DNA of 64,000 bases, taken from NCBI GenBank assembly GCA_016859345.1, contig CM029112.1, positions 15,793,725-15,857,724 of the forward strand. The letters are read 5' to 3'. The number at the start of each line of letters is the position of its first letter. The stretch's first letter is position 1. The stretch is from Istiophorus platypterus (lineage: Eukaryota; Chordata; Actinopteri; Istiophoriformes; Istiophoridae). The translations under genes were made by a program, and so were the position numbers. Shown here piece after piece: positions 1-14,185 of the stretch. The notes under the pieces were generated by a model. That model saw only the letters and a program-made list of their open reading frames with translations. It ran no database searches and had not been told where the DNA came from.

Positions 1-2187
1 CATACACACTAACCCACACGCATACTTGTAATTGAAGGAATAAATACTCAAATTCTAGGATATTCCCGAGCCGCCAAAATAAGCACAGCTGTGGGTGCAG
101 TACGCCAAGTTAACAAAATGTCAGCACAATGTCAGTGCATGCATTCATGGACACACGCACAGGCGCACACTTACGGGATCAAAGACAGACACTAAAACAC
201 GCAGATGCACATATACACTCTTTCACACCCGCATACACGATGACACAACTAAAGTGAATAAGTCATCCTTTTATCTCGTTTCTCATTCTGCCCATCTTAT
301 CCCCACTTTACTCTTTCCCGAGTCCCCGGTTGTCGCGGTTTTATAATTCATAAACACCTCATAAACGGACAGGAAATGGATGTCTCTGACCGGTGTACAT
401 GCGGCTTGTACTCTGCCCGACATAAGAGAGTGAGTGAATGAGAGGGGTTGGGGGGGGGGTAGAGCTACATCATGTATGGAGTGTTCTCACAGTAAGTGTA
501 CAGAGCTGTCATGCATACATACTGCACTGCATATATAGTTTGAAGAACATTTTCCAGTGGTTTATTTAAGTAAGAATATGAGGCAAATGGAAGAAAGCCT
601 TGAGAATCATCCTATGATGATGCTTTTGTTTTTTTGTTTCTTTTTAACATTTTTCACAAAGGAAAAGCCAAAGTATTTTATCCGAATAAGGAACAGTGTG
701 TGTTAGTGGAAGTTTTGGCTCACATTGTTAACGGCTCTCAGCCTGTTGTGGTTTCAGTGCGATTAATTTTGGCCACATTGGCCGTTTTTGGTGTAGGATA
801 AATGAGCAAAAGCTCATTAAACACTATCATTTCCCTTGACCTGGGCTGTATCGTGTTTGTTGAAAAGTATGACACCTCTACCTAACCTGTATATTAAGAC
901 CTAGGACAGTCTTTCAGCAATAAATTGGTGAAACTTCCCTGTTAATTACAAAGAGATAAAATATTCACAGGGTTTCTCTGTTTAAATACTTACTGTGCCT
1001 TCCCTGATAAAGTCCAGATAAGGTAGAAGCTAAATTACAAGCGATACCCTTATAATTATGAATAAATAATTAACCATAGTACTAATTCTGGGAAAAATAT
1101 TAATCACAGCTATGCCACATAAAGCCACATATCTACAACTGTCTCGGTTACGTGTATGCTCGTTGTTCTGTGTAACACCATGAGGACTGTCACTGAATGA
1201 TCAATTCCAGCCAACGCGGCCTCAGCAGGACACACTAGTGTTGCCAGCCGTCCAGACAAACATGTAGATGTAATTGCCTGAGATCGGATGTCATAGGTAA
1301 CAAAATATACAAATACAAATGACATGTTAATACCATGTTTGGATAAGGTCCGTGGTCAAGGGCTGAGGGCTTTTTGCCTGCAGTGAGTGTTTGCGTCCCT
1401 GCAGGTGTACCGAGGTGTTAAGATCCCCCAGTGATAAACGAGCATGAGAACATCAGGAAATGAGAATAGAGGCACGGAGGGGAGAGCTAGGGGATGGAGA
1501 CAGAGCACGAATGAGGAGAGACCAGAATGTGCATGAATGAAGCAGAGGTGGAGAGCGGTGTTGGCTGGAAAGTGATGGATGAGCCGAGCATGGCCTCGGT
1601 TACAGGTGAATCTCTAGGGATTGTTTGACCATGCCGGGGATCTAAATGATCACCTGGTAATGGAGAGAAGGAAAAGGGTTTTAAACACAGAGAGGGGACA
1701 AAAATGATCTCCCAGGTGTCTATGGGAGGAAGGAAAGAATGAAGAAAGCAGGAAGTAGGTGGATGAGGGGGGTAAGGTCACTGCATAGAGAGATGGGCAT
1801 TAATTAAAGATGTGGGCCGTTTGACCGTGTCTGGAATAAAAACAGTCAGCTGACAGAGAGGGACAAAGGTAAAGAAAGAGGGAGAAGAGGAAATGTTAGG
1901 GAGAGGATAGGGAATAGATAAAGAGAGGGTCTGTCTAAAAGGTCCCCTGAGAATAAAACAGCGAGGAGGAGAGGTAAGAAAAGAGGGATGAAGAAGTGAG
2001 GGAGAGAATGAAAGTGAGGTGAGATGACTTTGTAGATACACACAGCGACTAAGCAGTGGCTGTGCAATAAGATTTATTTAAATTTTTTGTTTCCTGCTTT
2101 GTACTTCAATTTCTTGACACTTATTTCTCACTATACATTTCAACATTTCAGAATTTTAAACCAAAATTCAATCAAGGTGTATTTTGA

Positions 2188-2620
2188 AGGAATAGTTTAA
2201 CATTTTAGCAAACTACATTTCTCTGCTTTTCGGCTGAGGGTGAGATAAAAACTTTCATCTAGCTCTCCAGCACCACTAATGCTCACTAATTATCACATTA
2301 TATCTGTGAAAATAACGTGTTCCAGTTAAGAAACAGTCCAGCAGACCCCCCCCCCCAAATAAAACAGCAAAATTTAGCTTTTCAATTTGATTTTTGTACA
2401 GATTAAACAGCATATATAACATGTCAACTGGGGAGCTTTAGAGGTGCCTTTAGGAAAATGTTGTTACCTTCGGCCAGATTCAGTCTAGCTGTTTGCTTCT
2501 GTTTCCTTTGTGCTAAGCTAAGCTAAGCTTCCTATTTTGCATACAGACATGGGATTAGTTTTGACCTTGTAATCTAACTCTCTGGCAGAAGACAAATAAG
2601 TGCATTTCCCAAAGTATCAA
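2188..2620. repeat. interspersed repeat family A, copy 1 (rearranged)
   Basis: The head of the repeat (aaggaatagtttaacatttt) runs forward at 2188-2300. The body (gctaagctaagctaagctt and the gctgtttgcttctgtttcc part) is inverted at about 2385-2620. The copies at 35717, 48938 and 59140 have head or body in a single orientation. Confidence 0.7.
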
Positions 2621-3335
2621 AGTATTCTTTTAATATTTTCACATTCTGCAGTACGGATTGTCCTGATAGTCCTACAATATATCCAACTTATCCGTGTAGG
2701 AGGTATGGAAGAAGACAGGAAATGATGAAAGAAAGGCTGTAGAAAGGAGACTAAGACACATGAAGGCGGCATGTGTTGTAAACCTATGACGGATATGATC
2801 AGTCCCCTCCTAACAGAGTGAGCAGCGGAAGACAGTGTTCAGGGGATGGATGGAGAATCTGAAAAGAGGTGATGACGGCAAGAGGAAAGGGGTGAGAAAG
2901 GGTGGACATCAGCTGAGGATGGATTGTGTTTGATCAGGCCAGTGATGGAAATGATAAAAGAGTAAGGGTTGTTACACAGATTGGAAAAGTATTTAAAAAA
3001 AAATTCCTCTTAGACAGAGGCAAAGGGATATTTAGTCATTTTTCAAAAGAAACTATCAAGGGAGAGACATGAGGATGGAGGGAGGGGAGGAAATATAGCA
3101 GGAGATGTAAAGTTTGATTGTGTCTCGGGAGTAAAACTGAAGTGGGAAATGGCGAGAGAGATGGATAGGAGTGAAAGAAGATAAAGAAAAGGGTAAGAAT
3201 GTTTGACCACGTCTGACAGGAAAGAGGTTTGAGGAGAGATGGGAGGCAAAATTAGGGAAAAAACTGAATGTGAAGATTAGACACAAATTGATAATAGAAA
3301 AAAAGGTGGAAAAAAAACAATGGGCTGAAGACAGA

Positions 3336-3879
3336 TACACTAAATGGCCAAATGGATGTGGACATTCTTTTCCCCATACCTTTGTGTGGTTTTAGTCTGG
3401 GCCTGTTTTTCGTGGTTTGTGCTTACTCCCAGTCAAGGGAAATTTTAATGCTATAGTATATAGTGATATTTCAGACAGTAGTGTTCTTCCACCTTTGCGG
3501 AAACTGTTTGGGGAATGTCCTTTTCTGTTTGAATATCATAGTGCACAAAACAAAGTAAGCAGTATAAAGAAATGTTTTTTTCTGAGTTTGTTGTGGAAGA
3601 ATCAGGCCTGCACAGAGCTCTGACCTCAACCGCATTCGACACCAATAGGGTGAACTGGCATCACCCTACATCAGTGCTTGACCTGACTAATGGTTCCTGT
3701 GCTGAATGAAAGCACATCAATCCCTGCAGCCAGATTCCAAAATCATGTGGAAGGTCTTTTCAAAAGATTGGAAGCTGTTATGGCAACATATTAATGTCCA
3801 TGGTTTTGAAATCAGATGTTTAACTATTACGAATGGATGTAATGTCCCTGTGTCCACATACTTTTGGCCATGTAGTGTA
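3336..3879. mobile_element. internally deleted Tc1-like DNA transposon
   Basis: Terminal inverted repeats of about 30 bp: tacactaaatggccaaatgg at the left, and the right end whose reverse complement begins tacactacatggccaaaagt. TA lies at both outer ends. Internal sequence near 3623 (gacctcaaccgcattcgaca) matches the DLNPIEH stretch of Tc1 transposases, and 3690-3800 resembles the region after it. At 544 bp it is well under the 1.3-1.6 kb of complete elements and has lost most of the transposase. AGACAGA borders both sides, but this may be chance in a GA-rich context. Confidence 0.85.
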
Positions 3880-4854
3880 GACAGATGCTGGAAACAAGCC
3901 TGCATAATAGGGAGAGGAGATAAAAGAGGATAAGGGGGAGATTGTGGGGGATGAATGGATGTTTTGAGAAATGAGAGTAGAGAGTAAAGGAAGGGCGATG
4001 AGAAGGTTTGAAACAGGAACAGAGAGAGGTTTTGGAGAAAGAGAGAGAGAGAGAAACACGGGTGGATTTGTGGAAGAACCAACTGAGAAACGGGAGAAAG
4101 AAGAGGGAGATAGAGGAGAGGTGTGCAACCAAGCAGAACCTGTCTCGTTCTCTTTCATCAGCCATCGCCGTGGAAACTAGCCTCTTCCTCCTCTCTCCCT
4201 CTTTCCCTCTCTCCCGTCTTCTCTCTCCTTCGCCTGGAACGAGGTAATCAGAGAGAGTGAGAGAGGTAGAGACAGAGGGAGAGAGCAGGAGAGAGGGGAA
4301 GAGGCACAGTCACCCACACTGAGCTGTCAGAGGCGCTCTGAAGAAACAAGCAGTCCAATTTGCTCTGCTTTTCAACTTCCTTTCCGCTCCCTTGCTCACT
4401 CCCTCCTCTTCTGTTTTCTAGTTGACAAAACCCCTCATATTCTGAGTGTATGTGTTTGTGTGTGCATGTGGCTGTGTTGAGACAGGCCACTCACATGCAG
4501 CTTTTGGACCACACACCACCTGATTAGGGGCAGCTCGCCTGGGAATGAGGCTAGCGTCACCAGAAATACCACAGCAATAGGCCATTTGTTCAAATGCCTA
4601 AAATGACCCGTGTTTACGTTTTACTGACAAGGACCTCTTGTGGTGGGACAAATTGTGATTGTAGTTTCTCTCAGCAGGAGAAGAAGTAACTATGACAGTA
4701 AAAACAATGGAAAACCTCATAAGGATGATGTTGGGTGCATAGTTAACCATGCAAATTCAGTGAGACCACTGTTTACATCCATTTCCAACCAGCAGTTAAC
4801 ATCTGTTTGTTACAACCGTGACTACGATGCTTCCTAATGACTATGGCGATCTCT

Positions 4855-5165
4855 TGACCTTTTCCCTAACAGCACCATGATGCTGATGTTTGTCGATTTG
4901 AGTGGAATGTCTCAACAACTATCGGGATAATTTGCATTTTTCATACATACAATCATGTTTTTCTTAGGATTATGTGTAATAACTTAGGTGATCGCCCAAC
5001 TTTCCATCTAGCACCATCATCAGGTCAAAATTTTAGTTTGACCAATGCTCGGATTTATGACCAGATTCCTTGCAACTTGATGAAATTCACATCAACCTCG
5101 GTTGTTCTCTGTATTTCGTGCTAATTAGTAAATTTTAGCAAAATGAAGAAATTGAATGTGATAAA
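4855..5165 (+). repeat. interspersed repeat family B, copy 1
   Basis: Contains gatgctgatgtttgtcgatt, gtctcaacaactatcggg and tctagcaccatcatcaggtc. These match the family B copy at 28080-28460 in orientation and the copy at 46905 in reverse. Confidence 0.6.
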
Positions 5166-6828
5166 AAATTTCCTGTTAACGACACTGGTTCAAAACCTAG
5201 TGCATGACTGGACTCTCTATGCTCACATATAAAGAAATTTAACACAGTCAAATTCTCAATGAAGCTGTTCTCATTTACATATTATTCTGTTCCTCTTGTC
5301 AGGTGACTGAACAAGAATGAAATAATGAGTGAAACGCAGCCCATTAAGACAACATGTTATCCAGCAGTCACTTCCAAGCCATTTCCATATCTGCACTGTT
5401 AAAATCTTGATTTGATAACCATGAGGATGTCTGACAGAATCACCATACAAATAGATTAAAAACAGAGAATGCGCTGTGATCACGGCTTTATTTACCTGTG
5501 AAATTATCACCCAGAGAGAATGTCAGAGGCACATTCATGTCTTTGGAGCTGCCATGAGAGCAGAGAGAGATGAGCCTGCAGAAGGAAACCCGACCTCTCA
5601 CTTGCAGGGAAATACTGATGACTCTCTTCTCTGGAAAATTACATTTGTCCAATAACATCGCTAGGTGCTTTTATAAATGAAACTCGCTAAAGGTGTGTGA
5701 CAACTCCATCAATCTAGCAACAAAGCTCATAGCTTGACCACACCCTCTGTAAATGACCCCCTGATGACTCAATAGAAACTGCGCTAATTAATTTTGACAG
5801 AGCAACAGCCAACGGGGAAACTCCATAGGTCAACCAGTGGTGTAATTTCATTACTCACTTATTCAGTCAGTCATTTGTGTTTATAGGCATGTTAGCTTGG
5901 TGATGTTAATAATTATTCATCAATCAGTAATTATTTAACCGGTTTTGGAAAGCACTGACAAACAATGATTCCAAGCTGTTAGAAGTGTCAGTTGAGAAGA
6001 CACTTATACAGGTTATTTTTTTGAAGACAGTGACCTGGCCACTGACCTGTTTTGACAAGTAGTTTGGAAGATTTGTTGTCGGGAACATATTTGATATTTA
6101 TCTGCAGCTGCATTGTGGAAAAGCTAAAATCCTTTAATTCTTCCATGGGATTATGTTGAGGTGGTTGTTATGCCATGTTTCTGTTATAATTATATATGCA
6201 AGTAAAATTTTGCCCAACCCGCTAAGTCTTTACACACAAAAAAAGCTCTCCCACTGCAGTGAAAGTAAACTTGAGCAAGACATTTTTTAACCCTCGTTTT
6301 TTTATACCCTAGCTATCAAAAACACGTCCATCTTCTACTACACTATATGTGTTACAGAATGCTAAACTGAATCTTTTTTTACATCACAGGACTCTTGTTT
6401 GATTATTGTTATTTCATCTGTCTGTTATTTTGCAAGGGTCCTGTAATGCATGGTGTTTCAGTGTTTTCCCTGTAATTCTGTATACATAGAGTGTGTGTGT
6501 ATGTGAGTGTGTAAGTGTATGTGTCTCGTGTGTGTGCGTACATGTGTACGGGAGAGAGAGTTAGATCAAGGACAAACAGCTGGCATCTCATGACCAGCTC
6601 ATCACAATTGTGGGGGCTTCTGGACAAACAGTGTTGTTTGTGTCTGTCTCCTTTTTAACCTTGATTCGGGGCACTATTATTTCTAGTGGGATATTTTCAC
6701 TGTTTAGTATGCACACTGCTTTATTGAACTCATGCAGTATGTTAACTGGTCAGAGTTTTCAAACCTGATACGATGAAATACTAGTTTCACTGTTAATGTC
6801 CATTGTACAACTGATCAAGAAAACTATT

Positions 6829-6940
6829 AAATTCAATTAAATTAAATTTTATTTATATAGCACCATATCATAACAGAGGTTATCTCATATAGAGCAGGTC
6901 TAGACTCTTTATAGTTACCATAGTTATCATTTACAGAAAC
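6829..6940 (+). repeat. interspersed repeat of the 'ttttatttatatagc' type
   Basis: The sequence aattttatttatatagcacc followed by a diverged continuation resembles a very common fish interspersed repeat. Only the first hundred bases are recognisable. Confidence 0.5.
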
Positions 6941-7286
6941 CAAACCACACTGCTTCAATGTACAAAAGCTTAACCTAGGTTGATGTAATGTGTAATGTGA
7001 CATTATGATAAGATGTTGTAAAAGCAGACAACAGAGAAGCAAGCTATATTAACGATATAAGACAGCGAAGGAGAAACTGAGCAGAATGAAACGAAGGTGG
7101 TGAGGAGGTAGAAGAAGAGAAACTAAGATATGGGGTAAAGCAAAATTTTTAAAAAGTGTGTTTGTAGCTCTAAGAATAGATACCAGTTTGTCAGGCATCA
7201 GTGAAATGAAAAGTGATTCTCTTCTACATCTCATCTTTGAGCCCACAGACTTACTGTGCATCTATTTTCATACATAATTTCAAAAT

Positions 7287-7340
7287 GTGTCTGTTTGTGT
7301 GTGTGTGTGTTTGTGTTTGTGTTTGTGTGTGTGTGTGTGG

Positions 7341-7409
<69 letters not shown>

Positions 7410-7416
7410 TGTGTGC
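7287..7416. repeat. (TG)n microsatellite, interrupted
   Basis: TG repeats with TTTG and CG interruptions. Translations of it as poly-CV or TH frames are artefacts. Confidence 0.95.
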
Positions 7417-8123
7417 AACACTGTTTCTATCTTAAGAGCCATTTCAGATATGGAGGCTGTAATACTTCTGACTTCATCTGTTAAAGTGATGGATGTTGGC
7501 ATTTTAAAAATCAGTCTTTTTAATGTTACTGTTATGTAGCTTATTTCCTCAAATAAAAAAGGTATCTGATGTTGGCTTTGGGCGTAGTCGACACAAGCCC
7601 CCAACCTACAGGCTGGTAAAAACACAAGGGTAGATAAACTCCTGGCGCCTGTCATATAATTTGCATGCTAGTTAAGCATAATGGACATATCCACCACTTT
7701 ATCTAATAAATTCAACAATATAATCATGCTGTTTTCAACAGTTTGTTTTCAAACCAACACAATAGTGGCGTTTGATTCATTCACTCTGATCCACTTTGCT
7801 TTGTTGTCTTTTAATCCCATCAAGTTATTGTTTTATAAATTGTGCCCATGGATGTTTCACAATAAAAGTCCCATTAAGAAATTAAGGGTTTCTGTCCACT
7901 GATATGCTAGAGGGTATTTAATTTGGTTTTAAGTTTTTCATTAACAGTGTAAAATAGTAACTTTAACAGGACAAATAAGGTATTATGATAAAATATGACC
8001 AATTACACTTATCCAAAAGAGGGAATTAGAAATAAACACGTGCCTCTAATACAAGCGTCCTTCAGATAAAGGCCTGTTACCTTCTGCATACTAGTTAGAT
8101 AAAGGCACTATCTGAGGAAGTTC

Positions 8124-8227
8124 GATATATATCAACATAACAGCCCTGTTGAGGATACAGTTGCATTTTGATATATATAACAAATTGCAACTGCATCCTC
8201 AACAGGGCTGTTATGTTGATATATATC
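8124..8227. repeat. near-perfect inverted repeat (hairpin), 41-bp arms
   Basis: Left arm 8124-8164 (begins gatatatatcaacataaca) and right arm 8187-8227 are complementary over 41 bp with one mismatch (gaggata versus gaggatg). They are separated by a 22-nt loop that is itself AT-rich and partly symmetric. It is followed directly by the (CT)n-(AT)n tract. Possibly a tiny MITE. Confidence 0.9.
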
Positions 8228-8232
8228 TATAG

Positions 8233-8334
<102 letters not shown>

Positions 8335-8736
8335 CAATCATATTGTTATTTTTTTAGTATTATTATTTTGTTTGCTTTTTCTAAATATGCTCTGAACTCT
8401 ATCATGACATCATGGTTTTACGCTATACAAGAATGTGTATATACCTGTTCATATGTGCATGTGTTTATACTTTAGTGACAGCAGCAGAAGACTTGGCTCA
8501 GTGGGACTAGACCTCATGACACGTGAGATAAAACATACAGACACACACGGGCAGACCCCCATCCCCGTTCTCTTCGTCCCATGATGCCTTTCTGTGGTTG
8601 TGGTTGCAGTTACCCTCGGGCCCCCCTGACCTTTGTGAGGCAAATGTCTCCTGATAGATGGTCTCACTGTGTTTGTGTGTGTTAGAAAAATTGTTTGTGT
8701 GTGTTTTTGCTAGTTAGTATGTATGTGTATATCTTA

Positions 8737-8746
8737 GTGTGTGTGT

Positions 8747-8806
<60 letters not shown>
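8737..8806. repeat. (TG)n microsatellite
   Basis: Nearly pure TG run with a single GAG interruption. Confidence 0.95.
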
Positions 8807-8808
<2 letters not shown>

Positions 8809-11800
8809 TTGTGCATTTGTTCATTAGTTTGTAGTTAATTAGATTTTTTTTTTAAAAAAAAACAACCTCCAGCAAATTTGCAATTGCCTCTTTAACATGC
8901 ATGTATCCACCACACATATATACACCCACACAGGCACACACAAACGGATGCCCAAAAACACACATACATGACCTTAGACGCACACAGAGTTAGAAAAACA
9001 AGATGTCTGTGTTACGTAGTCACAAATACAATTACAATTAAGCAACAAGACAATGTTAGTGCATGTCTAAAAAAAACACATGTTGCATGTGATGCTTACA
9101 CAGTTGCATGTATGAAATAAACAAAACAGAACAGACAGCTGATATAGGTAGGTGTCAAGCTAACTTACAGAAATATATCCTACCGGGCACAGACCACATA
9201 TGGATTTTTAGGAAGCGGTGCACCTTTAAAACTGAAAGTGTCCATTAGGAACTGTTGTGTACTTGATCTTTCAGTATGAGAGAGATGGTTAGTCTCAGGG
9301 AGGCGTCTTTATTGTTGCATGAACCTCTGCTGCTGCAAACAGCTTGTCAAAATCTGTTGCTTGTGTTGCAGCTTAATAAGGAATTTCAATTTGAAGACTT
9401 ATCAGTAAGCCCTCATGGGGAAATTTGAATGTGTGTAGATTTATGTAAAATTTCAGGAATTTGAAGATTCTTAAAGCAATGAAATAGGAAATAAGAAAAT
9501 AATAATGTACTCTCCTACCCTGGAGGAGACCAACTTTTTTGTGTCTGTTTCAATTTCTTGTTAATGATCTGTTTATTTCAAAACTGGGTCAGATTTTCTT
9601 TGAGAGAAAATATGGGATTTTTATTTTTTTTTTTAACTATGTAGTATCTTAAACCTTTGTGTTGATCCCATATTGAAGGGTTTTATTTCTACCATCCATT
9701 TGAGTTCCTTTCATTGGAACCCACTGTAGGTGCCACACACTCCCTTTGCATGTACATCTTTTTTTTTTTCCTTTTAAATTTCTCATGAATGTGTTATGAT
9801 GCAGATTAGGTATTAGCTTTAGTTTTTTTTATTGAATGAAGATGCTTTATCACCATTTAATTGAGGTATTTTTTTAAATTTATCTCTGGCAGATGCTTTT
9901 GTGTGAAATGGACCAAATGAATTAAAGACCTATACTTTCCCTAAAATAATCCATTAGAATTAAACAGGAAAGAACAAAATTTAGATGTTGAAATGTTAGC
10001 AAACCTAAAGTATCCTGTAGCCTGGGTTTGTAGAGGTTGTTGCACTGGTTTCTCCCTGATGGGATCATAGGCTGGTTGTGACACTTGACATAAGCCTGTG
10101 TGACAGCTACTGACTCACTCACTGAAAAAGCATTTGGAGGTAGTTCACCAAAACTCGGAGAGAGCTGAGCAATATATGATACATGTACACCCACTCACAT
10201 ATGTAGCTGCAGAAGCAGGGCGGTGACAATTATCCATAGTTCATATTCATCCTACTATAGGTTGACAACTTGTGAGACTGAAGAGAGTATAAATATTCCA
10301 TAAGGTTTATTTAAAATGCCGTATTTATAAAAAGTCCTTTAAAAAATGATGGAAAAGCTCCAAAAGAATGAATTTATCCCTTCAGCTGTGGCCAGATCCA
10401 GAAACTTAGCATCCTTGGTGAAGCTACAGCAATGATACCTCTTTACACAACTGAAAACAATAAAATACACAAAACAGGTGATATTTTTGTTCTGTTATTA
10501 TCATCCAATTTCATGAAAAGTACAAGGCCAACGTTTTGAGTTTGATTCAGACCAACTCTCAATACTTTCCTAACTGAGGCACCCAGCTCTAAGCCCATTT
10601 GTTTGCTACTGAAGAGGAAAATCTTTAAAAACAGGTCGATATTACCAGACACCAGACATTTGAGCCAAGTTTGACCCAACCGCCAAGTGAAGAGATCCCT
10701 TAAGAAGCTGTTCCTGTAAAGGCTGGAGGATAATGGTTCCAAAAGTAAAACTCTGGGATCAAATTAGTTCATATGAAAAAACAGGCGTATTTGTTCACTG
10801 AATTTCAATCAAGTGCCCTGCCTCAAAAACAAAAGAGCTGCAATGTGTTTCATTTTCCCAAAATGTTCAAGTTTGTTTTGGAGGACAAATTAACTACCAG
10901 TATTTAGTTGAAAATAACAAAATGATAAAGACGTGGGTTGGTTATTTTCCTTTTTTCTACGACTGGGGTGCTTCCTCTTTCTCTGAATCTGAGCACATCA
11001 GATAATGCTGGCATGGACTGTGGGTTTTTTTCTGTCCTTCTGTTCATTCGTATATGACGCATAAACACTGAATTTTGGAATTTTTGATCTGTCCATTCAT
11101 TTGTAATATAGAAGGGTTTCCCATTTACAAACAATCACATCAAACACAGAGCCTTAGCAATATTCACTAAACAGTACAAACAAAACACAGTAACAGTGTG
11201 AACTGTCTTACCTCTAAACTGGCATTTATTCCTGCAGTTTCAGTGTAAAACCATCCACAGCCTTCATTAAATCCAGAGCTCTGGACAGATCAGTGGAGCT
11301 AGAGGCCATCTCTGCACTCTGAGCTAACAGGCAGGTTTACTATGAGATAATGATCATTCTCCGCTCAAAACTTTTGTAATTCATGCAGTTTTAGGCACCA
11401 AGATAACTTTTCATGTTGATCTCCTCATAAGCTCTGTCATTTTGGTGCATTTTCTGCCCCCTGCCTGCGCACACATCTTGTTGCTGGCATTGCTCTGAAA
11501 CCCATCTGTTCTGCTTCTTGGCCCAGAAGGGGATAGAACTCGTAGTAGCACAACATCATAAGTGTTGCCTTGGGGCTGTTGTCAAAGTTTTAAAACTCTT
11601 TTTTTTTATTTTATCATTTTTCATTTTAAAGTTTCCCTTGATCCCATGTGCTGTAAGAAGACAAACCTATTTCATATTAATCCTAATTCAGCGATCAATG
11701 TGGGTCACTCCAGATTAATCATAGGACTTTTTCTTGTGTGTCCACTGGCTGGTTTTGAAAGTAAAGGTATTAATGCGATAGTAGAGTTTATCCTGTAGGC

Positions 11801-11998
11801 TAGATATGTTCGCACGCCCTCCCTTCTTCACTCTCTTGACATTACGTGTGTGTGTGTGTGTGTACATGTGTTTGTGTTTTGTGTTAGTGCCTAATTGTTT
11901 TAAAGATTCCCAATGCGGTCTTTGTTACAAACGCATCATCATGATGCACACACTGACCAGGAAGTGCAATACACCACTCTTAATGACTCTCCCTGTTC

Positions 11999-12000
<2 letters not shown>

Positions 12001-12040
<40 letters not shown>
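12001..12040. repeat. (TG)n microsatellite
   Basis: Pure TG run of about 20 units. A shorter one lies at 11846-11862. Confidence 0.95.
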
Positions 12041-12046
<6 letters not shown>

Positions 12047-13740
12047 ACTATTTTTAGTGGGCTATCTTTATTTTCAAGACAGTAATAGTGTACATCTTCA
12101 GATACACTATAGCAAAAGTGTGTGTTAGTGAGGGTTTCTGTGTGTATGTGTGAGTTTGTGCGTCAGCTTTAAACAGTGCTTGAACAGTTTTGATTTAGGC
12201 CACGAGAGAGAAATAAAAGCAGCCATATATCTCTCTGTTCCCTCCACCCCATCCTCTATGTTTATGAGTGTAATGTGTGTGCATCATTTTACTGGTATTT
12301 CATTGCGTCGATGCTCTATACATCAGGACGGTTCGATACAAATCCGTCCATTTAAAAGGCAGGAGGCATAATGAATCTCCCGCCTGGCAAACACGAGGCA
12401 GAACTGACTGATAATGATTTAAACCTTGATGCATCCAACAGGAACAGCTAAGGTTACAGTTACCTCCTCTCACCTCCCTTAAACAAGGCCACATTACAGG
12501 GCAACGTGAGCAGTGTTCTGTACTTTTCTTATTGTCAACAAATCCTATAAAAAGTTCAAAACCAACAAGAATTGGTCGTGTAGCTGAGGTCTGCTGTAGC
12601 TTATTCCTCCACTGTTTTCCAAAAAGTATTGACAACACATGAGTGAGTCACACCATTGCACTGGATGACACATTCCATCAATACAGTGAGCATTGGCACC
12701 GAAGTTTATTTTAAGTCAAACCCACATAAACCGTTCTGCTGCCAGAAATACACATTAGAGCCTCAGCCCACAATTTATTTATGCATATCTAAATAAATGG
12801 ATGAATACATTTCTAGTGAAGCTGATATACAGTGTAGCTGGAGATCATTCACAGTGATCCTGTCCCCAGATGAAGGTGGTATTCATCTGGCTTATTTCCC
12901 GATTGTTGATATGGTTTCCATTGCAGCATTGACTGCTGGACAGTGGGTTGTTGCGGATCAGATGCGGACCTTTGAGTAATAAGTTTGAGAACCCCTGCAT
13001 TAAAGATGTGTCAGAGTCCTTGTCTAAGAATAGTCCCCATCAAATACAGAAACTTACTCCTGTTTCAATAAGCAGTTTGGGGAAATTGTTTAGTTTTCTT
13101 TTTTCTTTTTTTTTAAAGGAATCTATATACTTTTCACCTGTTTTCTAGATTTAAGTCTCTTAAATCTAAAATCTTGAATCTAAAATCTTTGATTTGTAAG
13201 AAAATTTGACAGAATATTACTTAATTATTACTTAACTCAACATATCAAAGACTGTTGGCTCAGAATCTGAAACCCAGTCAGAGGTTAGTTACCTTCCCTG
13301 ACTGCATGAGCTAGATGGATCAATTTATGAATGATTTTCTGAGTGTGGGTACTGGAAAGAGCCTCTTCATATGCAAATAAGCAATTAGGTTGGATCGTTC
13401 ATTTGTTCATCACCAGCCTCTATACTCCCATTTCTCTCTAATTCCCCTGTGCCGATTTACCACCAAACCTCTTTCAACCAGCACTTCCTCTCCCTTCATC
13501 TTCCTTTCTCTCCTCTTCCCCTTCACAAACATCCCCCATCCCACCCCCACTCTCCCCACCCTCTCTTTCATATTCCCTGTGGTGTTGACAATGTGCAAAT
13601 GGGACTGAATGATGGGTGGGAATGAAGCTACATGCAGTGTACACACACATAAACACAAACAGGCACACGAACGCACATACAGTAGGTTCATCATCATACA
13701 GAGAAACTTTCACATTCATGCACATAAGGGATGCTGAGGG

Positions 13741-13741
<1 letters not shown>

Positions 13742-13833
<92 letters not shown>

Positions 13834-13868
13834 TGTGTGAGTGAGTGTGTGTGTGTGTGTGTGTGTGA
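13742..13868. repeat. long (TG)n microsatellite
   Basis: About 45 pure TG units, then an interrupted TG tract. It is the longest pure TG run in the window. Confidence 0.95.
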
Positions 13869-14185
13869 GTATGTGTTTGTGTGTTTGAGGAGGTCCTGTA
13901 CAAAGGAGGATGAGTCACTCTGCCTGACACACAGCATGCTCGTAGGAGACTGCATCCTAGTCAATACAACACAAATACACACTCTCACTTAAACACACAC
14001 ATACACACACACACTTACACTAACTGACATACACTGATATAAACAATCTAGATAGAGAAGGCTGACGGCTTTTACTTACATGCATGATTGATAGTGTTCA
14101 TGTATCAGTTTAATGAGCTTGGTTGATGCATGTGTAAACTTGATATCTGAATTTTAGTAGCTGTGAGTGTTTTTGTATTCAAAGT

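Noticed and set aside
7213..7655. Open frames of poly Cys-Val or Thr-His
   Set aside because: They are translations of (TG)n/(CA)n microsatellites. The same applies around 13700, 16720, 29200 and 63600.
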